DNA of 44,703 bases from contig CALUPL010000062.1 of the NCBI GenBank assembly GCA_944322635.1, forward strand, positions 1 to 44,703, read 5' to 3'. The stretch is from an uncultured Mailhella sp. GTDB taxonomy: Bacteria; Desulfobacterota; Desulfovibrionia; Desulfovibrionales; Desulfovibrionaceae. The position numbers and the translations under genes are program-made. Under the pieces are notes generated by a model. That model did not search any database, was not told the origin of the DNA, and saw only the letters and a list, made by a program, of their open reading frames with translations. Position 1 is the first letter of the stretch. The number at the start of each line of letters is the position of its first letter. Below are positions 33,152 to 40,597 of the stretch, in pieces.

Positions 33152-35113
33152 ATGCCCGGCGAAAAACATCCCCACGACAACATGCTGGAACTTCGCGAAG
33201 CCTTCAAGCAATATGCCCCCATAGACACTTCTCTGGTTCGTCCCTTTATTCTGGAATCCTGGAAGCGCTGCCGCCAGTGCTCGAAGCACAGAAGAGAGGA
33301 AGTTCCCGTTTCCGCCGAAGAACTGAACGCCGCGCTCCGGCGCAACCGGGAGCTTCTTGAAAGCTCCGTGCCCATCATGGAAAAGCTGTTTTCCTCCATC
33401 AGCGCCGCCCACAGCGTCATAGGTCTGGCCGACAATTCCGGCCTCATTCTGCACATCGTGGGACACGAGGAGGACATCAACGCGCTTTCCGTGTTCCAGA
33501 AAGGACTCTACGCCACGGAAGAACACTCCGGCACCAACGGCATAGGCACGGGGCTCATAGAACGGCGTCCCATAGAAATCATAGGGGCGGAACACTACTA
33601 CGGCAACGCCACCGACTGGTGCTGCTGCAGCGCGCCCATCTTCAATGAAAACGATCTGGTAGGCATTCTCAACATTTCCATAAGCGCACAGAACCACCAT
33701 CATCACACCATAGGTCTGGTGGAGGCTGCGGCCTATGCCGTTTCCGAACAGATTCGTCTGCGCCTGCTGCTCAAGGAGCAGAACGCCATGCTGGAATTTC
33801 TGGATGAAGGCGTGCTGATTCTCGACAGCGAAGACAGAATACGGGCCATGAACAACAAGGCGCGGACCATGCTCGGACTCGGCACTCCCTCCGGACAGAA
33901 CAATTCCTCGGGCATGTCCATTCACGACCTCATTCCCCCGAGCGAAGGACTGAGCAGCATGCTTTCCGCCAGGCACCGCATCAACGACCGTGAAGTCAGT
34001 CTTCACCTGCCCCACGGCCTGTTTCAGTATGCGGTATCCTATGCGCCGATTCAGGACGGCGGCGCCATCATCACCCTGCGCAGCGTCAAGCGCATGAGAG
34101 AATACGCCACGCGCATGATGAGCTCGGGCGCCGCATATTCCTTTGAAAACATCGTGGGAGAATCCACCGCCATACGAGAAGTGGTGCGTCTGGCAAGACG
34201 AGCCTCCCAAAGCGACATCACCACGCTGATTCTCGGCGAGTCCGGAACGGGCAAGGAACTTTTCGCTCAGTCCATACACAATGCCAGTTCCCGCAGAAAC
34301 GGTCCGTTCGTGGTGGTGAACTGCGGCGCCATTCCGAGAACGCTTCTGGAAAGCGAACTTTTCGGCTACGAAGACGGCGCCTTCACGGGAGCAAGAAAAC
34401 AGGGCAAACCCGGCAAGTTCGAGCTGGCCGACGGCGGAACCGTCTTTCTTGACGAAATAGGCGAGCTGCCTCTCGATGCTCAGGCCAGTCTGCTGAGACT
34501 GCTCCAGGAAAACGAAGTCGTGCGCGTCGGCGGCACGACGGCAAAACACATCGACATTCGGGTAGTGGCCGCAACGAACCGGAATCTTGAAGAGGCCGTC
34601 CGGCAGCAGACTTTCCGAAACGATCTGTATTACCGTCTCAATGTGCTTTCCATCACCATTCCGCCCCTGCGGGACAGGAAAACGGACATACGCCTGCTGT
34701 CCAACTTCTTTCTTGAAAAATTCTCCCGTGCGCTGGGGCGGCCCGATGCCCGCTTCACCGAAGAAGTTCTCGAAGCCCTCTCCCTCTATCACTGGCCGGG
34801 CAATGTGCGCGAACTGGAAAACGTCATTGAACGCACCATCAACATTTCCACTTCGCCCGTCATTCAGATTTCCGATCTTCCCGCCCACATTCTGCAGAGC
34901 AGAGAAAACGAAACGACATCCCCCTATCCTCTGCCTGCCGCGCGCAGCAATCTGCTGAAGGCTCAGGAAATGGAAACCATTATGGAAATGCTCCGCCAGA
35001 CTCAGGGAAACATGCGCCTTGCCGCCTATGAACTCGGAATCGCACGATGCGTCCTGTATCGCAAAGTCAAACAGATGGGCATGACGCCGGATATGTGGCG
35101 AAAGAAAAAGTAG
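33152..35113 (+). CDS. sigma-54-dependent enhancer-binding regulator (GAF-PAS-AAA+-Fis HTH, AcoR/DhaR-like)
   Basis: A 653-residue activator. The N-terminal region (about 20-60, LVRPFILESWKRCRQ) and GAF-like domain (about 75-205, EEHSGTNGIGTGLIE) resemble AcoR/DhaR regulators, which sense small metabolites. A PAS-like domain covers about 210-310. The AAA+ domain (about 330-560) has Walker A GESGTGKE near 362, the sigma-54-contacting GAFTGA near 409 and Walker B VFLDEIGELP. The C-terminal Fis-like helix-turn-helix is AAYELGIARCVLYRKV. It is placed between two units that both carry sigma-54 promoters and matching inverted repeats, so it is the likely activator of both. AAGGAG precedes the ATG. 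Confidence 0.94.
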   Translation: MPGEKHPHDNMLELREAFKQYAPIDTSLVRPFILESWKRCRQCSKHRREEVPVSAEELNAALRRNRELLESSVPIMEKLFSSISAAHSVIGLADNSGLILHIVGHEEDINALSVFQKGLYATEEHSGTNGIGTGLIERRPIEIIGAEHYYGNATDWCCCSAPIFNENDLVGILNISISAQNHHHHTIGLVEAAAYAVSEQIRLRLLLKEQNAMLEFLDEGVLILDSEDRIRAMNNKARTMLGLGTPSGQNNSSGMSIHDLIPPSEGLSSMLSARHRINDREVSLHLPHGLFQYAVSYAPIQDGGAIITLRSVKRMREYATRMMSSGAAYSFENIVGESTAIREVVRLARRASQSDITTLILGESGTGKELFAQSIHNASSRRNGPFVVVNCGAIPRTLLESELFGYEDGAFTGARKQGKPGKFELADGGTVFLDEIGELPLDAQASLLRLLQENEVVRVGGTTAKHIDIRVVAATNRNLEEAVRQQTFRNDLYYRLNVLSITIPPLRDRKTDIRLLSNFFLEKFSRALGRPDARFTEEVLEALSLYHWPGNVRELENVIERTINISTSPVIQISDLPAHILQSRENETTSPYPLPAARSNLLKAQEMETIMEMLRQTQGNMRLAAYELGIARCVLYRKVKQMGMTPDMWRKKK

Positions 35114-35134
35114 CGCCCGGGGAAAAGGGTTCAT

Positions 35135-35185
35135 ATGTATCGTATAGATACATGTTTCCAAATACATGTATCCATACCGATACAA
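35135..35185 (+). promoter_or_regulatory. paired upstream activator sites, unit 2
   Basis: ATGTATC-N5-GATACAT (35135-35153, perfect) and ATGTATC-N6-GATACAA (35166-35185) lie about 32 bp apart centre to centre, the same arrangement as at 31239-31289. Confidence 0.72.
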
Positions 35186-35259
35186 ACACGACGAGAGACT
35201 TTTCTTTTCTATAATTCTAATCGGCTTTATTTTCACGACTTTTACGAACTTGAGAACTT

Positions 35260-35274
35260 TGGCACGATTCTTGC
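35260..35274 (+). promoter_or_regulatory. sigma-54 (-24/-12) promoter, unit 2
   Basis: TGGCACG-N4-TTGC matches the consensus exactly. Transcription would start near 35286, about 30 bases before the first gene of the glycyl radical operon. Confidence 0.85.
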
Positions 35275-35314
35275 TTTCTTCTGGACATCTCCGTCAGAAC
35301 AGGAAAAGTGTCTC

Positions 35315-36505
35315 ATGTATCGCTATGTTCGTGTCAACATGTCCACCGGCAACGTCCGGGTATTCGATCTCCCGAGAGAACGATGGTGCCTCGGCGGCCG
35401 GGGACTGATAAGCCAGATTCTTTATACCGAAATGGATCCCAGTGCAGATCCGCTCTGCCAGAAGAATGTTCTGGTTCTGGCTTCCGGCATGTTCGCAGGC
35501 TGCCCTCTTTCCTGTTTCGACAAGGTTTTTCTCGGCGCCAAAAGTCCTTCCACCAACCGGCTTGAAAGTGTGAGCTTCATGAGCCGGGCCTCGCGGCTCA
35601 TGGCCGCCATGGACGTGCGGCTTGCCATTGTTGAAGGACAGTCTGCCGGAAACAGACAGTATGTTCTGATTCTGGACAGGGGCAGAGTGTCTCTGCTTTC
35701 GCTGGAAGAACTCATGCCCGCCGTCAACGTTGCAGAAATGGGCGGCTACGCCCTGCATGAAGGCCTGCAGAGACGCTTCGGCAGAAATGCCTGCATCATC
35801 ACATGGGGACACGCCGCCGTCGTCTGCAGTCCCGACGCCTCCCTGCTCATTTCCGGTTCGTCCGTCAACACGCTCAAGAACATTCCCAGCCGCGGTCTGA
35901 GCGCCGTCATGGCTTCCAAGGGAGTGCGGGCCATCGTCCTTCGCGGCGGCACCACGTATGCCTCTTCCAAAATGCTGAACAGCAGGGCCGAAAGCATCTG
36001 CCGCGATACGGAATGCCTGCTCTGCTGCGCCCGTCTTCACGACGAACTGAAAAACACGCCTTACGCCAGCGGCAGCCTGTGCCGTGACTGCTTTGAGCAG
36101 AAGTCGCAGTCTTCCAGACTGGAAAAGGTATGCACCGATCTCGGGCTGTGCCCGGCCGCTCTCTCTTCCGACCTTCTTTCCCTGTCCGATTCCGACGAAA
36201 CGACGCTGCGCATGCACGTGCTGGAAGCGTTCCGCCAGAGTCCGTACGCCTCACGACGCCCCATTCCGTTCGAGGATCCCCCGGACGCCCAGGCCGTGGC
36301 GGTGTTCGACACCATGGGCTTGTGCACAAGAGCGCTGCGCCCCGAGGAACACGACCGGGCGCTCAATCTCATGGCCGACCTCGCCGGGGCCGTTTACGGC
36401 GGCACCTGGAGCAGAGATTCTCTGCTGCGCATGGGAGCAGAAACCCTGCACAAGGAAAAAGCCTTCAACAGCTGGGCCGAATCCGACCCGGCCGAATACC
36501 GATAA
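35315..36505 (+). CDS. shortened aldehyde:ferredoxin oxidoreductase-like protein
   Basis: A 396-residue relative of tungsten-dependent AORs, which are usually about 600 residues. The N-terminal domain is recognisable: MYRYVRVNMSTGNVRVFDL, GGRGL at 27-31, and PSRGLSAVMASKGVRAIVLRG at 191-211. A cysteine group follows at 229, 234, 237, 238 and another at 256 and 259, not in the classic spacing CxxCxxxC. KVCTDLGLCPAALSSDLL (272-288) matches the mid-domain of AOR, and the end (LLRMGAETLHKEKAFNSW) matches the AOR C-terminus. The middle of the catalytic domains is missing without a frameshift. It might be a cofactor-free scaffold or a new compact enzyme. First gene of the sigma-54 unit 2. Confidence 0.7.
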   Translation: MYRYVRVNMSTGNVRVFDLPRERWCLGGRGLISQILYTEMDPSADPLCQKNVLVLASGMFAGCPLSCFDKVFLGAKSPSTNRLESVSFMSRASRLMAAMDVRLAIVEGQSAGNRQYVLILDRGRVSLLSLEELMPAVNVAEMGGYALHEGLQRRFGRNACIITWGHAAVVCSPDASLLISGSSVNTLKNIPSRGLSAVMASKGVRAIVLRGGTTYASSKMLNSRAESICRDTECLLCCARLHDELKNTPYASGSLCRDCFEQKSQSSRLEKVCTDLGLCPAALSSDLLSLSDSDETTLRMHVLEAFRQSPYASRRPIPFEDPPDAQAVAVFDTMGLCTRALRPEEHDRALNLMADLAGAVYGGTWSRDSLLRMGAETLHKEKAFNSWAESDPAEYR

Positions 36506-36539
36506 CACGCCAGCACCACACGCAGACAAGGAGTTTTTC

Positions 36540-37370
36540 ATGAGCATCATCGACATGCGTTTCCGCCCGGCGACGCGCGAAACGCTTCAGGGCATTCTCA
36601 CCAATCCCCTCTACCAGTCGTTCAGTGCGGCCACGCATTTCGATCAGCGTCCCGCCAGAACTCTGGACGAGGAAGTCGCCATGCTGCGTGATCTTGATGT
36701 CGTTCACGCCGTGGTCACCGGACGCGACATCGGCTCCAGCGTGAACACGGTGTCCACCAATCCCGGCATGCTCGACAGCATACAGAAATATCCGGACTTC
36801 TTCACGGGTTTCTACGGCATTGATCCGCTGCTGCGCATGACGGCTCTGCGGGCCTTCCGCAAGGCCGTCAGAGAATACGGCGTACGCGGAGCCTCCATCG
36901 ATCCCGCCATGTCCGGCGTGCCCGTCAACGGTGCGCTGTATTATCCCTTCTACGCCGCATGCTGTGAAGAGGGCATTCCCGTTGCCGTTACCACGGGCTG
37001 TTCCTGCGGCATGCCCAACGTGGTCATCGAACACCACGCTCCCTGGCTCATCGACCGCGTGGCCACCGATTTTCCGGAACTGACCATCATAGTCAGTCAC
37101 GGCGGCTATCCGTGGATCATGGAAATGATCGGCGTGGCCACCCGTCATCAGAACGTTTACATCGACTTCTCGGCCTGCACCATGCTCTACAACATGGAAC
37201 AGTACGTGCAGGCGGCCAACCGTCAGCTCATGGGCAAAATAGTCTTCTCCAGTGCCCATCCCTTCGACCACATTGCCGACACGCTCAAACTGTACGCCTC
37301 CCTGCCCTTCAGCCCCGAGGCCCGTGAACACGTCATGTACGCCAATGCGGCCAAGATCCTCGGTCTCTGA
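36540..37370 (+). CDS. amidohydrolase-2 family (TIM-barrel) protein lacking the HxH motif
   Basis: A 276-residue protein of the ACMSD/amidohydrolase-2 family. The core IIVSHGGYPWIMEMIGVATRHQNVYIDFSA and the end VMYANAAKILGL (quoted in part) are typical. At the N-terminus the usual DxHxH metal motif reads DMRFRP, so the two histidine ligands are absent, although the later His in SHGGYPW and the HPFD segment remain. It may work with fewer metal ligands or be non-catalytic. ATG 36540 has AAGGAG upstream, 34 bases after the AOR-like gene, so both are on one transcript. Decarboxylation or hydrolysis of a pathway compound is possible but unproven. Confidence 0.75.
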   Translation: MSIIDMRFRPATRETLQGILTNPLYQSFSAATHFDQRPARTLDEEVAMLRDLDVVHAVVTGRDIGSSVNTVSTNPGMLDSIQKYPDFFTGFYGIDPLLRMTALRAFRKAVREYGVRGASIDPAMSGVPVNGALYYPFYAACCEEGIPVAVTTGCSCGMPNVVIEHHAPWLIDRVATDFPELTIIVSHGGYPWIMEMIGVATRHQNVYIDFSACTMLYNMEQYVQAANRQLMGKIVFSSAHPFDHIADTLKLYASLPFSPEAREHVMYANAAKILGL

Positions 37371-37436
37371 TCCGCCAAAAGCGACAAGCGCTCACTGAGT
37401 GCCTCCTCAATAAAAAACACTCTAACGGAGGAATCC

Positions 37437-38450
37437 ATGAACAGATTTTTGAAAGGTTGCCTGGTCTTCGGTCTCATCGCTGCCTTCGGCGCCGCCCTGC
37501 CTCAGCAGGCCTCGGCCAAGGAAAAGAAAATCCTCATCCGCATTTCCCATACCGGCTCGGAAGGCAACGAGTTCACCATGGGCTACGAAAAGTTCAAGGA
37601 ACTTCTGGAAAAGAAGACCAACGGCCGCGTAGTAGTAAGAATCTATCCAAACGCCGTTCTGGGGTCCGACCGTGTCGCCGGTGAAGCCGTGCAGCAAGGC
37701 AACCTGGAAGTGGCCTCCATCGCCACCAACATTCTGTCCAGCTTCCATAAATGCGCTCTGGCCTTCGACATGCCCTACATGTGCGATCCCACCAAGATGC
37801 TTCCCTATATGCAGGCTCTTGCCTACGGCGATCTGAACAAGTACCTCGTGGAACAGCTCGCCACCGTGGACCTGTATCCCTTCATGTTCAACGCCACGGC
37901 CATGCGTTCCTGGGCCTTTACCAAGAAAGACGTAAAAACCGTGGACGACCTTATGGGAGTGAAAATACGCTCCACCCCCTCTCCCATCGACATAGCCAAC
38001 TGCAAGGCCGTGGGCATGAACCCCACCTCCCTGGCCTTCGATGCCGTGTATCAGGCTCTGCAGCAGGGCACCGTGGAAGGAGAACTTCTTTCCTTCCTCT
38101 CCATGAAGAGCTTCGGTCGTGCCGAAATCCTCAAGTATATGTTTGTGACCCAACATAATTTCCCTATTCACATCGGCTGCATGAGCAAAAAATTCTATGA
38201 CGGTCTTCCCGCCGACATCCAGCAGGCGATTATGGAATCCGCCAAGGAGGCTCAGGAATGGGAATGGACGCTGCTTGATCAGCTGGAAAAAGAAGGACTG
38301 GAATATTGCAATCAAAACGGCGTGAAAGTTAACTTCTTGGACGATGCCCAGAAAGCTGCACTCAGAGAAAAGTTCAAGGTCGTGTGGGATGAATTCGGCC
38401 CCGAGCTTGATCAAAAAATGGTGAAGCTTCTTCAGGATGCCCAGAAATAA
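37437..38450 (+). CDS. TRAP transporter solute-binding protein, DctP type
   Basis: A 337-residue periplasmic binding protein. A Sec signal peptide covers residues 1-27 with an ASA cleavage motif before KEKK. The mature chain shows family features: GYEKFKELLEKKTNGRVVVRIYPNAVLGSDR and the substrate-anion Arg178 in GVKIRSTPSP. DctP proteins bind carboxylates through this arginine, and some bind sulfonates such as isethionate or taurine precursors. The gene sits directly before a fused DctQM permease and the glycyl radical enzyme, which implies that it captures that enzyme's substrate. CGGAGG precedes the ATG. A hairpin follows, consistent with extra binding-protein mRNA. Confidence 0.9.
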   Translation: MNRFLKGCLVFGLIAAFGAALPQQASAKEKKILIRISHTGSEGNEFTMGYEKFKELLEKKTNGRVVVRIYPNAVLGSDRVAGEAVQQGNLEVASIATNILSSFHKCALAFDMPYMCDPTKMLPYMQALAYGDLNKYLVEQLATVDLYPFMFNATAMRSWAFTKKDVKTVDDLMGVKIRSTPSPIDIANCKAVGMNPTSLAFDAVYQALQQGTVEGELLSFLSMKSFGRAEILKYMFVTQHNFPIHIGCMSKKFYDGLPADIQQAIMESAKEAQEWEWTLLDQLEKEGLEYCNQNGVKVNFLDDAQKAALREKFKVVWDEFGPELDQKMVKLLQDAQK

Positions 38451-38468
38451 TATCACATAAAACAGGAT

Positions 38469-38498
38469 GAGGCCCAGGGGCATCACCGGGCCTCTTTT
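38469..38498 (+). terminator. hairpin and T run between dctP and dctQM (attenuator)
   Basis: GAGGCCC and GGGCCTC frame a 12-base loop, followed by TTTT. Partial termination here would make more binding protein than permease. Confidence 0.6.
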
Positions 38499-38619
38499 CC
38501 ACAATACAGTACTCAGTAGTCAGTGTTCGCTCTGTGTCCGGTTTCGTGAAACGGGCATACTTCGCATGAAGTGGCCGTTGTCCGTCCGTATCAGCGATAC
38601 CATACCTAGGAGATATTTT

Positions 38620-40494
38620 ATGCTTGACAGCGGCCTTGCGCCAAAGCAGGACAGAGGCGTCCTGCACTGGCTTGACGAAAATTTTGAAAAACCGATCATG
38701 GTCTTCACCCTGCTGTTGTCCATCGGCCTTATCACTTATCAGGTGCTGTTCCGTTATATTGCCACAAATTTGCTTGGCATTGCAGGTTCTACGGCAGAGG
38801 TGGAAGAGCTTGCCGTATGGTGCTTTATATGGCTTTCCTACCTTTCCGTGCCGCTGCTGATCAAGTCGCGTTCCAACATCAACATTTCTCTATTCTTTGA
38901 CGCCATGCCTAAACGCATCCAGAACATGCTCTGGGTGCTCGACGAAAGCGTTTTTTTGGTATTCACCTGTGTACTTGCCTATCTGTGCTACAACCTGTCC
39001 ATGATGCAGCTGGACAAGCCGCAGTTCTCGCCTGCCATAGGCATCTCGTATTTTTACCCATATATTGTTTTGCCCGTCAGTTTTTCACTCATGAGCATCA
39101 GGCTCATTCAGAACATTGTCCGTCAGGTTCGTATAACGGGTATACGAGATTCCATCATTGCCATCGCCGTAGGTCTGCTGCTTGCTACGCCAATCATCTG
39201 CCAGTGGGAACTGGAAGTCGTCACCGTCCTCGGTTGCACCATGTTCATCTGTCTCCTGCTCGGCGTTCCCATTGCCGTTACACTCGGCTTTTCCGCCATG
39301 GCCGCTCTGTATAACTCGGAATTTCTGCACGTTTCCACGCAAGCTTCTACTTGCTTCTCCGCACTGGATTCCTTCACCATCATGTCCATATTCTTCTTCG
39401 TAGCTGGCGGTGTGTTTATGGGCATGGGAGGCCTCTCAAGGCAACTCATCAATCTGGCCGACATTCTCGTAGGCAAGGCCGTAGGCGGACTTGCACTTGC
39501 CACAGTGCTCACATGCATGTTCTTTGCCGCCATATGCGGTTCCGGTCCGGCTACGGTAGCAGCCATCGGCTCCATTACCATTCCGGCCATGGTTGAACGC
39601 GGATACGACAAACGCTTTGCCGCAGCTCTCGTGGCCTGCGCAGGCTCCATAGGCGTCATGATTCCCCCAAGCAATCCCATGGTGGTGTACGGCGTCATTG
39701 CCAAGGCTTCCATCGGCAAGCTTTTCCTGAGCGGCATCATTCCCGGCATACTCGTTGGTCTCGTCCTCATGGGATGGAGCTATTACCTCAGCAAAAAGAA
39801 CAACTGGAGAGGCAATCCCGAAAAACTCACAAAGAAGCAAGTCATTCAGGCCATCTGGGAAGCCAAGTATGCCCTCATGGTTCCGGTCATCATCTTGGGC
39901 GGCATTTACGGCGGCTTCATGACTCCCACAGAAGCCGCTGCCATCAGTGCTGCCTACGGACTGATTGTCGGCGTGTTCGTCTACAAGGGCATCAACAGAC
40001 ACAACTTCTTCCAAGTTTGTGTCGAGTGCTGCACTACAAGTGCCGTCATCATTTTCCTCATCGCCATGGCCAGCAGTTTCGGCTATCTGCTCGCCCTGGA
40101 ACAGGTGCCTGAAAGCATTGCCCAGGCCATTTTGTCCGTATCCAGCGACAAGTATCTCGTACTTCTGCTCATCAACCTGTTCCTGCTGGTAGTCGGTGCT
40201 CTTATGGAACCAGCTGCGGCCACCATTATTCTTACTCCCATTCTCGCTCCCATTGCTGTAAAGCTCGGCGTAGATATCATTCATTTCGGCCTCATTATGA
40301 CGGTGAACTTGGCCATCGGCTTTGTAACCCCGCCCGTCGGCTCCAACCTCTTCGTAGCCAGCGCAACCAGTGGTCTGAAAGTCGAATCCATAGCCAAGGC
40401 CGCCGTTCCCATGATCATTCTCATGATCGCGGTGCTCTTCATTCTCACTTATATTCCGGGTATCTCTCTGTTCCTTCCGAACCGAATGATGTAA
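38620..40494 (+). CDS. fused TRAP transporter permease (DctQ-DctM)
   Basis: A 624-residue inner-membrane protein. Residues about 1-170 are the four-helix small subunit (DctQ: FEKPIMVFTLLLSIGLITYQ, VEELAVWCFIWLSYL). Residues about 190-624 are the large DctM subunit with MSIFFFVAGGVFMGMGG, FFAAICGSGPATVAAIGS and MIPPSNPMVVYGVIAKAS. The fusion of Q and M is common in TRAP systems. It would import the small anion captured by the DctP protein using a sodium gradient. ATG 38620 has TAGGAG upstream; the frame is open further upstream but crosses the attenuator. The downstream hairpin separates it from the glycyl radical enzyme gene. Confidence 0.92.
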   Translation: MLDSGLAPKQDRGVLHWLDENFEKPIMVFTLLLSIGLITYQVLFRYIATNLLGIAGSTAEVEELAVWCFIWLSYLSVPLLIKSRSNINISLFFDAMPKRIQNMLWVLDESVFLVFTCVLAYLCYNLSMMQLDKPQFSPAIGISYFYPYIVLPVSFSLMSIRLIQNIVRQVRITGIRDSIIAIAVGLLLATPIICQWELEVVTVLGCTMFICLLLGVPIAVTLGFSAMAALYNSEFLHVSTQASTCFSALDSFTIMSIFFFVAGGVFMGMGGLSRQLINLADILVGKAVGGLALATVLTCMFFAAICGSGPATVAAIGSITIPAMVERGYDKRFAAALVACAGSIGVMIPPSNPMVVYGVIAKASIGKLFLSGIIPGILVGLVLMGWSYYLSKKNNWRGNPEKLTKKQVIQAIWEAKYALMVPVIILGGIYGGFMTPTEAAAISAAYGLIVGVFVYKGINRHNFFQVCVECCTTSAVIIFLIAMASSFGYLLALEQVPESIAQAILSVSSDKYLVLLLINLFLLVVGALMEPAAATIILTPILAPIAVKLGVDIIHFGLIMTVNLAIGFVTPPVGSNLFVASATSGLKVESIAKAAVPMIILMIAVLFILTYIPGISLFLPNRMM

Positions 40495-40514
40495 CAGTTC
40501 GGGACAAAACATAC

Positions 40515-40541
40515 GGCGGGGCGGAACTCTTCCGTCCCGCC
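40515..40541 (+). terminator. hairpin between dctQM and the glycyl radical enzyme gene
   Basis: GGCGGGGCGGAA and TTCCGTCCCGCC pair over 12 bp with one G-U pair and a 3-base loop, followed by a pyrimidine-rich stretch. It may be a processing or attenuation site. Confidence 0.5.
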
Positions 40542-40597
40542 TCTCCTTCTCCTCTCAACTGCAGGCACGTTTTCCGCCCTTCTTTCAGGAGTTACGT

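Noticed and set aside
33053..35236. Long minus-strand open frame opposite the sigma-54 regulator
   Set aside because: Antisense to a regulator with intact GESGTGKE and GAFTGA motifs; no family similarity in the minus-strand product.
38550..38570. Possible sigma-54 promoter between dctP and dctQM
   Set aside because: The GG-to-GC spacing is 10 bases instead of 12, and the -24 element does not match TGGCAC.
38588..38600. GTATC-AGC-GATAC repeat near the dctQM start
   Set aside because: The spacer is 3 bases rather than 5 and there is no paired site, so it does not fit the activator-site pattern.
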